Below, one piece after another: positions 1 through 13,040 of a stretch of 21,583 nt of DNA (position 1 is the first letter of the stretch; every line of letters begins with the position of its first letter). The stretch is taken from the NCBI GenBank assembly GCA_026419775.2, contig JAOPGA020001018.1, positions 1 through 21,583 on the forward strand, in the 5' to 3' direction. The notes under the pieces are model-generated. The model made no database searches. It was given only the letters and a program-made list of their open reading frames with translations, and was not told where the DNA came from. Origin of the DNA: Acrasis kona (taxonomy: Eukaryota; Heterolobosea; Eutetramitea; Acrasida; Acrasidae). The translations under genes and the position numbers were made by a program.

Positions 1-838
1 TGGTAAGGTGCTCCGTGAATGAGTTCAATTTTGTTATCATCGCAAAATTTGATAAGAGATTCACTTATAAACTCTCCACCATTATCAGCTTGTAGAATGT
101 CAGGATAAATTCCACATTCATCCTTTATCAGCTGTAAAGCTCTAATTACGTGTTTGCTCTCTTTTGTAGGTGTTACAAAAGTCCAACATTTCTTTGAGAA
201 GTGGTCAATGTAGTTGAGGACTTTGTGTTCTGTGTAGAAAGTATAGTCTACTTGTACACGGTGCAGTACATAATTAGATACAATGGCAACAGGCTCAGGC
301 TCTTCTCTACGTGCCTTTTTTGAGGCACAAGCGGCACAGGTGTTCAGGTTATCATCACCTTTAAAATATTTACTAGGTTGTTAGCAGATTACAATATTTT
401 AAAAACATACACCCAGCCTCGAAAATGGTATCTGCCATACTGTTCATGGAAAATTCTACCAACAACATCTCTTCCTGCACAGTTTGTTCGGTGGTGCTCC
501 TTTGATATAAGGGATGGGAGCATTCCCTCATGAACAGTTATTTTTTCAACTGGTAATGTGTTGTCACCAATGTAGTTAAAGTCCTCTCCTTCAACAAGAT
601 CTTCTGGCCTCTTATCCCATGCATCGTCAGTTAAAAATTCCATCTTTTTAGATTTTGTCTTCACCAACCTCCTTCTAACAAGATGATCTGTTGTACCAAG
701 GTAAGGATCATTGAAGTTTGAAATGCGATACTTCTCGCATTGTTTGACTAGACTCTTAAGTTGACTCTTATTGAGTCCAGCAGGTACCTTTCCTGTTTGG
801 ATATATCTAAAGATGTTGTTGTATTGTTCTTGTTTCAT
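1..838 (-). mobile_element. Fossil integrase-bearing element (GIN/KRBA2/Ginger-like or LTR-type), cut by window edge
   Basis: The minus strand codes for a retroviral-type DDE integrase. It reads, in order, an N-terminal part starting MKQEQYNN at 838, an HHCC-type zinc-binding region (histidines around EHHRTNC and IFHEQYG, cysteines in CAACASKK), then the catalytic core with the first acidic residue in VQVDYTF and the second in LQADNGGEF. The third catalytic residue would lie beyond the left edge, after a motif IHGAPY that is common in GIN, KRBA2 and Ginger-like integrases. LTR Gypsy elements and Polintons carry related integrases, so the family is not settled. The copy is broken (about one visible interruption) and incomplete. 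No LTR or terminal repeat was seen to its right. It is treated as a fossil; age is unknown, though the core motifs are still easy to read. Confidence 0.8.
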
Positions 839-1543
839 TTTTTGTGTAATTTTAACGTCAACATTGCCGCCAATATTCTAGTTCTGAATGTATGTTCTAA
901 AAAATTAACGGATGGTTGCTTTTGGTATACTACGATGTATTTTTATCAAAGTTTTAATTTATTCGCATTGTACTTATGGGGAATAGGGAGTTTCAAATGA
1001 ACTGGAAATTCCAGTTGGTTCGAATGAACTGGGACACAACCCTCCACTCCTCTAGAATGTCTTAGTGTAATGAGCATCCAACTTGAGCAAACATATATGT
1101 ATGTGGAATCATCTTAAAGTAAGGATCGTCTAAAGGAGTTAACCATAATACTAGTCCGTAGAGGACTGTGACCAAGGGTAATAATCAATCACAACAGTTT
1201 GCCGAAAGTTTTGATTTACCTCAAGTTAGGAATTCAATTCGTCTTGTTGAGTGTTGGTGTCTTTGTAGACAATAATCAAGCTTCCCCTACCTCGGTCGTC
1301 GTTGTTAGGGGGTAGAAGTGCGTGCAACATGTGAAACACAGTCATGACGTGGACGGGAAAACATGCTTTTTTCTTAAAGATTTATTAGAGTTGGGGGTGA
1401 TAGTCTTTTTGATTTTATGGATTTCAAACTCCATAACATCGGATATACTGTATATCCGATACCATATCCGATGTGCCGCGGAGTCTACGCCCGATCAACC
1501 AGCGGTCGTGATCTATTGATACCTCCTTTACTTTCGAAACCAA
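839..1543. other. About 700 bp without a recognisable gene, between two transposon remnants
   Basis: I find no convincing coding region on either strand; open frames here are short and have no domain signature. It holds two near-perfect palindromes: AACTGGAAATTCCAGTT at 1000-1016 (8-bp arms around one base), and one at 1438-1460 with 10-bp arms ATCGGATATA and TATATCCGAT around CTG, followed by a third copy of ATATCCGAT at 1464-1472. Being bordered by transposon debris on both sides, it may itself be decayed mobile DNA, but nothing in the sequence proves that. Confidence 0.5.
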
Positions 1544-2157
1544 CAACTTCCATTAGAACTCACTTTACAATTTCGTCTTTCGTTTCTTTCGGTGCCAACC
1601 CTTACGAAATTTTCATGAAAACACTCGAAACCATTCCATTCTGACTATAAATACAATGCCGGCCAGCACACGCTCAATAAAAAAGAAAACAAATGATGAC
1701 AGAAAGAGGCACGCGGACTAGTACTCTAGGGAAGCAGCGTGTGACCACAAGACTTATTATGGATGATGTTGAGCAAGACAGCCAACATAAACGAAGGAGG
1801 TTAGACAGCCAGAGCCCTCAAACGTTCATGCATGAAGATGATTTTCAAACTCAAAATTTTGGCCAAAATGAGCAAAATTCTGATGATTTTGAGGACCTTG
1901 AAGAAGAAGAGCACAATTCCGTCCAAAATACGCAAGACACGCAACAAACCGTCGCTAATTCTACATTAAAAAAATAGAGGTGTTCCTTATATCACTCCTG
2001 ACAATTTGCCAACTGAACATGTGGACATAGATGATTATGACATCCTTCTTTCAGATAGTCAAACAGATCATGAGAGCGCAATACCAGATGTGGATAGATA
2101 TATTAACGGTAGCAAAATCAGATTGAATACAAACGACAAAAAAACTTTTGATATTCT
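1544..2157 (+). mobile_element. Internally deleted hAT copy lacking both ends
   Basis: Bases 1544 to about 1972 match 9205 to about 9629 of the full hAT copy, with roughly a dozen differences by eye. Bases about 1981-2157 then match about 11075-11251. The intervening ~1.45 kb of the full copy, which codes for the BED finger and most of the transposase, is absent, and a few filler bases (TAGAG) lie at the join. The match stops at both sides inside the element: neither terminal inverted repeat is present. This is therefore a dead deletion derivative. It keeps the TATAAATA box and the start of the transposase frame, so a short transcript is conceivable. Confidence 0.9.
1693..1977 (+). pseudogene. 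Truncated N-terminal hAT transposase frame (94 codons)
   Basis: The frame starts MMTERGTRTSTLG and is almost identical to the first ~94 codons of the full transposase at 9350. It includes the basic stretch HKRRR, a possible nuclear localisation signal, and the acidic region EDLEEEEHN. It ends at a stop made where the internal deletion joins the two blocks. No BED finger, catalytic core or dimerisation region remains. If expressed it could at most give a short nuclear peptide; I see no evidence that it is expressed. Confidence 0.8.
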
Positions 2158-2344
2158 TTTTGCATGAAATTTTACGCCTATTTCGAATAAAAACTTCATT
2201 TCAGTCAAAAAACTCTCATCTTTTCACTTGATTTTTGAACGGACTTTTTTAGTAGCATGATCAAAGAGTTTTCTTTGGTTTGATTGTTTCTGTTAAAAAG
2301 AGTGTCGATTCAAAAAAGCGGAGAGAACTAAAAAAACCACTGTT

Positions 2345-2666
2345 ATGACTGAAACTAGCACAACTTCCGAGACTCCAATCAAAGATCTGAAGAAAAAGAT
2401 GGATGAGTGCATCGCCAACGCAGCAGGTAAAAAAACTTGCCCATTTTGTGATGAAGAGGTCCCTCAAATGCTCGTTCTAACACATGTTAGAAGGTGTGAT
2501 TGAGAATGTAAATAGAGAATTCAAGCGGTTTAACATCTGCTCTCACGTTTATAGAGCGCACACAAAAGATCTGGAGAGGGCTAGAGTTGAACACAACGAG
2601 GTGTGGCAAACTGTTGGTGGAATTATCAACGAATTTCGAGATCAACTTCGTAACTTTTACGATTAA
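2345..2666 (+). CDS. Small two-exon gene, 85 residues, unknown function
   Basis: Exon 1 is 2345-2426 and exon 2 is 2491-2666. The 64-nt intron (2427-2490) begins GTAAAA, has a CTAAC box and ends GTTAG, matching the other introns here. The spliced product starts MTETSTTSETPIKDLKKKM and ends RDQLRNFYD; it is charged, probably helical, and I do not recognise it. An AATAAA at about 2732 could end the transcript. Oddly, the first exon reads on through the intron without a stop: the unspliced form would be 52 residues ending in a zinc-finger pattern C-x2-C-x11-H-x3-C (C32, C35, H47, C51), which is the spacing of the UBZ4 ubiquitin-binding finger of Rad18. Either form, or both, could be real. No in-frame alternative joins the finger to exon 2 with an intron of normal length here. 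Confidence 0.5.
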
Positions 2667-3029
2667 AACATCCTGATCATTTTAAGGGTAACACTCGTTA
2701 TAAACAGAACAGATGAAAAACGTATTGTTAGAATAAAACACTTGAAACACTTGAAACCTCTTAAAACTTGTTATTTATATCAAAATTACCCTTGTTTTGG
2801 TCATCTCAATATTTTAGAAAGATCCCCAGTCTATCTGGATGTTGTTTCTGTTGGTTGTTGTAAGAGTTTTTAAAAATTATTATTGGACATCAGCTCTCGG
2901 GTGTACACAGACTGAAAAGGAAAAAGGACATAAAGGGCTATAGATATTCCAGTAGAAATTTTGCAAATATTTTGCCCAATATTTTACCCACAAAGTTTTG
3001 AAAGAGTATCACTTACTGAGTTGTTGAGG
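2667..3029. other. Intergenic and 5' region of the helicase gene
   Basis: It holds the probable poly(A) signal of the small upstream gene (AATAAA near 2732) and, further right, the unresolved 5' end of the helicase gene. The frame of the first helicase exon stays open upstream to about 2934 and reads IDIPVEILQIFCPIFYP, which faintly resembles the start of an F-box. A good donor (GTAAGAG at 2860) and possible acceptors (AG ending at 2935, 2943 or 2952) suggest that a further upstream exon may exist, but I found no start codon that joins in phase. Confidence 0.4.
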
Positions 3030-8449
<5,420 letters not shown>

Positions 8450-8461
8450 TTATACTTGTTA

Positions 8462-8467
8462 AATAAA
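8462..8467 (+). terminator. Poly(A) signal of the helicase gene
   Basis: AATAAA lies 13 bases after the stop codon of the helicase-RBR gene, the same close spacing seen at other gene ends in this window. Confidence 0.6.
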
Positions 8468-8543
8468 CCCTTCTCTTACGTACTTTTTTTAAAGATAAGA
8501 ACAGCAGTGATGAAGGAAAGACACTTTATTTTCAAAATTATTG

Positions 8544-8640
8544 TCAATTTCCAATAACCTTTGCCCTTTTTTCTTCTGCTTCGACTTGTTTAACTCCGCA
8601 TTGCTCCTGCTTTATTAATAACTGCTCGATTGTGTTTTGT
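8544..8640 (-). other. Possible terminal exon of a minus-strand gene, otherwise lost
   Basis: On the minus strand an AG acceptor (ATTAATTAAG) is followed by about 31 open codons, QNTIEQLLIKQEQC to EEKRAKVIGN, a stop at 8546-8544 and an AATAAA 20 bases further on (complement near 8525). It thus looks like the last exon of a gene converging on the helicase gene. Upstream on that strand is the minisatellite, so the rest of such a gene would be missing or lie far away. The peptide is charged and helical, with no family I recognise. It could equally be a chance open frame. Confidence 0.25.
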
Positions 8641-8678
8641 CTTAATTAATGATGTCTTTGCTTAAACCTGTCAAAAAG

Positions 8679-8802
8679 ATTCTTGCTCCGATGAATTTAT
8701 TCTTGCTCCGACAGATTGATTCTTGCTTTGACAAACTTTATTCTTGCTCCAAATAACTTTATTCTTGCTTCGACAAACTTTATCTTCGCTCCAACAAACT
8801 TT
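8679..8802 (+). repeat. Minisatellite, six units of 20-21 bp
   Basis: Units start at 8679, 8699, 8719, 8740, 8761 and 8782, each built on ATTCTTGCTCCGACAAACTT with several substitutions. The last four units are exactly 21 bp, so in one plus-strand frame they read as heptapeptides of the type ILAPTNF. On the minus strand several of the unit junctions read GAATAAAG, placing AATAAA motifs in tandem. The units differ from one another, so the array is not newly amplified. Confidence 0.9.
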
Positions 8803-8811
8803 ATTTACGAC

Positions 8812-9139
8812 ATGCAACCAAGGAAAACAAACACGACACTTTCTAAACAGAGGAAAGAGAAGGACAAGATTGCAAAGGTCCAGCTTTCAAACTACTTTAA
8901 TAAGATAGCCCAACCAGTGTTATGTCAACGTTATACCTTGACATCAATAGCACTGTACATTGTGAAGTTCTTCACTGAATGTTTTTCAAAATCAGATTTA
9001 TTTGAAGAACACAATTTTACTTTTTATAGCACCACAACCAGCCAGACCACTCTTGACAAGAGTGTTGAAATTTACAAGTTGTACTTTACAGATTTGAATC
9101 AAGTATGGTCTGATGCTGATGACTACTTTGTTGTTGAAA
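8812..9139 (+). pseudogene. Host reading frame split by the hAT insertion (left part)
   Basis: An open frame starts MQPRKTNTTLSKQRKEKDK at 8812 (it is also open back to 8716 through the minisatellite) and runs to WSDADDYFVVE at the left border of the hAT element. After the element, 11595-11709 continues in the matching frame with LEQELVYKSVFWNKNQ to the next stop. Removing the element and one copy of the TTGAA target-site sequence would give an uninterrupted reading across the junction, so I infer that the transposon landed in a coding exon. The protein begins with a basic stretch; I do not recognise a domain. Whether it once continued into the amidase downstream is unclear: a one-base shift in an A run at 11697-11701 would connect the two frames. 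Confidence 0.5.
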
Positions 9140-9302
9140 CTAGGGCTCCTAGCGAAAGTGTTTGTTTCGAAATTTCTTTCCTTTCGGGTCTTTCATTTTC
9201 GTTTCAACTTCCATTAGAACTCACTTTACAATTTCGTCTTTCGTTTCTTTCGGTAGCCAACCCTTTCGAAATTTTCATGAAAACACTCGAAACCATTCTG
9301 AC

Positions 9303-9310
9303 TATAAATA
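9303..9310 (+). promoter_or_regulatory. TATA-like box of the hAT transposase
   Basis: TATAAATA lies 40 bases before the transposase ATG at 9350 and is kept in the deleted copy. A short upstream frame (9313-9378, MPASTPTIKKK, 21 codons) overlaps the transposase start in another frame and is conserved in both copies. Confidence 0.5.
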
Positions 9311-9349
9311 CAATGCCGGCCAGCACACCCACAATAAAAAAGAAAACAA

Positions 9350-11461
9350 ATGATGACAGAAAGAGGCACGCGGACTAGTACTCTAGGGAAGCAGCGTGTC
9401 ACCACAAGACTTATTATGGATGATGTTGAGCAAGACAGCCAACATAAACGAAGGAGGTTAGACAGCCAGAGCCCTCAAACGTTCATGCATGAAGATGATT
9501 TTCAAACTCAAAATTTTGGCCAAAATGAGCAAAATTCTGATGATTTTGAGGATCTTGAAGAAGAAGAGCAAAATTCCGTCCAAAATACGCAAGATACGCA
9601 ACAAACCGTCGTTAATTCTACATTAAAAAAAATTCGTCCTTCAAGAAGCAATGTATGGAAACACGCCGAAAGAATTATAGAGAATGCAAAAACAAAGTAT
9701 GGAATATGCAACTACTGCAAAAGATCTTTTAGCTGCTCTGATGGCATGGGAAGCATTCATCACCATTTGATCCACGACCATCCAGAACAGTGGAAAGCGA
9801 CACAATCAAAGGGAATGGCAATAGAAAATTCCCACGAACAAAGGACCGACAAAGAAGCGGAGGAGTGGTTCCAGATTAAATTAGTAGACTGGATTATTTC
9901 TTCTCAATCACCATTTACAGTTGTGGAATCTACAGAGTTTGAAGACATGCTCATCGCATATGCAAGAAGGAAGGGCTTCCACATTCATGGTGCAGACACT
10001 CAACGAAAGCGAGTGGATGACCGGTATGACAACATGGTAGACAAGCTCAAGGACCTGCTTGACAAGAGTTGCCGACACTGCGCATTATCCCTTGACTGCT
10101 GGCAAAACGAAACGAAAACCTCATATCTTGCCATACTGGTGCACTGGGTTACCAAGGACTTTGAACGCAAGGAGGAAGTGTTGGATATGGTTGTGCTTGA
10201 CAAAAAGCACACAGGTGATAACCTTGCAACGTGTTGTTGACGTCATGAAGGAATACAGCATCTCCAAGAAGGTTATCTGCATTACTGGAGACAACGCCTC
10301 AAACAATGGAACGTTAGTTACAAGCTTGCTTGAAAAACTACAAAGCGAATTTCATGAGGATTTGTTATTTCAAGGAAAGGATAGTTTTGCCGGTTGTGTT
10401 GCTCATATATTGAATCTAATTGTTGGAGATATCCTAGCGACGAGATCAGGCTCGCTGAGGAAATTACGAAAGACTGCAAAATATGTTGCTGCTACAGAAG
10501 AGAGAAAGAGGGACTGGGTATTCTTGTGGGGTCAAAACAAAAGCAAGTTTATTCAATATGATGTCAAGAATAGATGGAACTCTGTGTACAGAATGATAGA
10601 TGACGGAATTCAATGTAGATCTGTGTTTGACAAGTATGTTCGCCTTTATGACGATGTCAAACAGTATGCCATAAATGACAATGAATGGAACAGTTTGTGT
10701 CAATTACTCAGAGGTCTTGGTATATTCAACACCGCAACTCTACGTGTATCCAAGAAACTAAACAACATCGCAGATGGTATCGAGGTGTTCCAAACAATCA
10801 AGGCATTTTATGATGATCTAGACTTGATTAAAGGCAATAGACGCGATCCATCTTCAATCAAGCTAAAATACCTTCTTACAATAGATGAAGAAGTATTAGA
10901 TGCATTGTATAGTGGGAGAGAAAAGTTCTACAAATACTACAAAAAGGCTGCCAACTCCTCCATTTACCAGACAGCATCACTACTCAATCCAACAGTAAGA
11001 AAGTCATGGCTTGAGCAGAGCAACCCAAAGAAGAGTATTGACATCATTATGAACAATTTTGTTTTGAAGCCATGTGCTCCTTATATCACTCCTGCCAGTT
11101 TGCCAACTGAACATGCGGACATAGATGATTATGACATCCTTCTTTCAGATAGTCAAACAGATCATGAGAGCGCAATACCAGATGTAAATAGATATATTAA
11201 CGGTAGCAAAATCAGATTGAATATGAACGACAAAAAAACTTTTGATATTCTACAATGGTGGAAGACAAACAAGTCAGAGTTCCAATAACGGCAGAAATTG
11301 CTCGAGATTATTTGTGCATCCCTTGCTCATCAGTATCGGTAGAACAATTGTTCAACTCTGGCCGGGACATTCATGAACTCCGTAGACATTGTTTGTCACC
11401 TGAGTCCCTCAAGAAGCTTATGGTGTTGAAAAAGAACAAACACATCATTTACTTTCAATAA
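9350..11461 (+). pseudogene. hAT transposase with BED zinc finger, two frame breaks
   Basis: Three overlapping frames code for one transposase. The first (9350-10240) has a basic HKRRR stretch, an acidic region, and a BED finger with CNYC and HHHLIHDH. The second (from about 10230 to 11288) has ITGDNASNN, LNLIVGDIL, RWNSVYRM and DILQWWKTNK. The third (to 11461) has the C-terminal hAT dimerisation signature ARDYLCIPCSSVSVEQLF and RDIHELRRHCLSPESL. The frame shifts by one base at about 10226-10236 (a surplus T in TGTTGTTG would explain it) and again at about 11274-11282 (a missing base near GAGTTCCA). Motifs on both sides are well kept, so the damage is recent or technical. Joined, the length would be about 700 residues, normal for hAT. 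Confidence 0.88.
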
Positions 11462-11662
11462 CTTTCGGCTTTCTTTCGATTGTTCTTTCTTTCGCTTTCG
11501 TTTCAATAAGGTTGACTTTCAATGAAAATTATTTTCGTTTAAAATAGCGAAAGTGTTTCGAAAGTGTTTCGAAAGCTTTCGTTAGGAGCCCTACACTTGA
11601 ACAAGAACTTGTGTATAAGAGTGTCTTTTGGAACAAGAACCAATTCTCTATAAATTTTATTT

Positions 11663-13027
11663 ATGCAGGAACGGGATCCCGTTTTACAATGCTGCGAAAA
11701 ACGAGATGATCCTACAACTTTCTTGTGTGGTTGGCCATCATTTTTACAAAACATGAGGGAGCAAATCATAAACAAAGTACTATCATCAATTGAAAAAGCA
11801 CAATCAATTAACGCTATCGTTTCTATAAATCCAGATATCAAGCATTATGCAACACAAAATGTGAACAAAACGCCTTTATCCAATGTACCTTTCTTAATTA
11901 AAGACTGTCTATATACTCAAAAATCATGGCCAACGACTTGCGGATCCAAAGCAATATTATCTCTTATACAAACGGACGAGCAGGCTCCTATAATATGTGA
12001 ACTAATTCACTCTGGGGCCATCCCAATAGCAAAATCAAACACTTCAGAATTTTGTGGAGATATACAATGCTTCAATCCAGTGACCGGCACAACAAACAAC
12101 CCCCATGATCACACGTTAACAAGCGGAGGGAGCAGTGGTGGTAGTGCGGCGGCAATTGCAGCAGGGATAGTTCCCCTTGCTTTAGGTTCAGATTTAGCTG
12201 GTTCATTGAGAATTCCTGCTGCTTTCTGTGGGGTATATAGTCTGCGTCCATCATACGATACCGTTAGTACAGTTGGTAACATTCCGAAATTGAGGCCAAA
12301 CCAAAACATGGTTACCATTGGACCAATGGCCGACTCCATCAAAATGCTACAGAGGTTTATGGCAGTAGTTCAAGGAGAACAACACATTCCAAGAAACTCC
12401 AAAATAAAAATTACATTTACTCCCTGTCTAAAAGGCATTGAAACAGATTATCGAATCAAAGAAGCTATTTTGAAAATGTCTGAAGCACTTTGTCGTGATT
12501 TTGTTACTGAAGTAACTGATGACTGTCCTTCCTTCTTGCCAGATATGAATCTTCTAAAGGAGTTGTTTTTGACATTATCTGCTCCCGTAAATGATGATTT
12601 AATGTTGCTGTTGAATCCAAGTGCAAAATCAACAGTTGATAAAAGTAAATTTGAGCATTCTTTGAAAGTACAAGCTAGATTGCAAAAGGAGTTTGACGAA
12701 AAATTCTTCTCGAACAGCGATGTTTGGGTGCTGCCTGTTTGCTCAACAAATGCGTTTCCACATAATAAAAACAAGGGTAAATTATCGGTTCAAGTTGAGG
12801 AGGGGTCTGAGGCCTTGATCTCATACTGGAAAATTATTGCATACGCCACCCCGCTAACCGTTCTTGGCAATCCAGTTGTCACAATTCCAATTGCATGGTT
12901 TAACAATGCAAACAACAAGCAAATTCCCATTGGAGTACAAGTGGTGGGGAGAGCAGGTTCTGACCAGCAATTACTAGCCTTTTGTGAGGAAATTGAACGA
13001 GCGTTGTTTAAAAAAAGTAAATTATAA
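11663..13027 (+). CDS. Amidase-signature family hydrolase
   Basis: A 454-residue open frame with the full amidase signature: catalytic Lys80 in FLIKDCL, cis-serine Ser157 in TSGGSSGGS, and nucleophile Ser181 in GSDLAGSLRIPAAF. The Ser157-Ser181 spacing of 24 equals that of FAAH (217/241). The usual GGS before the nucleophile arm is AGS here. Such enzymes hydrolyse amide bonds; members include FAAH, GatA and bacterial amidases, and I cannot tell the substrate. No signal peptide or membrane segment is visible. The start is uncertain: ATG 11663 lies only 69 bases from the hAT border, and the sequence TTTATTTATGCAG there also looks like a splice acceptor, so a first exon may have been separated by the transposon. 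ATG 11753 is a second option. The stop is 13 bases from the stop of the converging cyclophilin gene. Confidence 0.88.
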   Translation: MQERDPVLQCCEKRDDPTTFLCGWPSFLQNMREQIINKVLSSIEKAQSINAIVSINPDIKHYATQNVNKTPLSNVPFLIKDCLYTQKSWPTTCGSKAILSLIQTDEQAPIICELIHSGAIPIAKSNTSEFCGDIQCFNPVTGTTNNPHDHTLTSGGSSGGSAAAIAAGIVPLALGSDLAGSLRIPAAFCGVYSLRPSYDTVSTVGNIPKLRPNQNMVTIGPMADSIKMLQRFMAVVQGEQHIPRNSKIKITFTPCLKGIETDYRIKEAILKMSEALCRDFVTEVTDDCPSFLPDMNLLKELFLTLSAPVNDDLMLLLNPSAKSTVDKSKFEHSLKVQARLQKEFDEKFFSNSDVWVLPVCSTNAFPHNKNKGKLSVQVEEGSEALISYWKIIAYATPLTVLGNPVVTIPIAWFNNANNKQIPIGVQVVGRAGSDQQLLAFCEEIERALFKKSKL

Positions 13028-13040
13028 AAATGAAAACAAT

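Larger units (their letters stand above)
9140..11594 (+). mobile_element. Near full-length hAT DNA transposon with TIRs
   Basis: The ends form terminal inverted repeats of about 18 bp: left TAGGGCTCCTAGCGAAAG, right (reverse complement) TAGGGCTCCTAACGAAAG, one mismatch. Flanks TGTTGAAA (9132-9139) and ACTTGAAC (11595-11602) share TTGAA, an imperfect 8-bp target-site duplication, as expected for hAT. Both subterminal regions are dense in TTTCG/CGAAA, including TTTCGAAA, typical of transposase binding sites. A TATAAATA box at 9303-9310 precedes a transposase with a BED finger. Both ends are present, but the transposase frame is broken twice, so this copy is probably non-autonomous unless those breaks are sequence errors. 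It sits in a host reading frame. Confidence 0.92.

Noticed and set aside
1017-1028. GGTTCGAATGA resembling a tRNA B-box
   Set aside because: No A-box at the right distance and no cloverleaf could be drawn; no tRNA was found in the window.
1438-1472. Palindrome with a third half-site as an operator or origin
   Set aside because: It lies in gene-free transposon-bordered DNA with nothing else to support a function; kept only as a described sequence feature.
2491-2512. A 22-nt intron that would join the zinc finger of the small gene to its second exon in frame
   Set aside because: All other introns are at least 36 nt, and the join would remove the last cysteine of the finger.
11595-11662. Treating TTTATGCAG as a certain splice acceptor for an amidase first exon
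   Set aside because: It fits the acceptor rule only loosely (most here end TAG), and no upstream exon with amidase similarity is visible, so it was kept as a possibility only.
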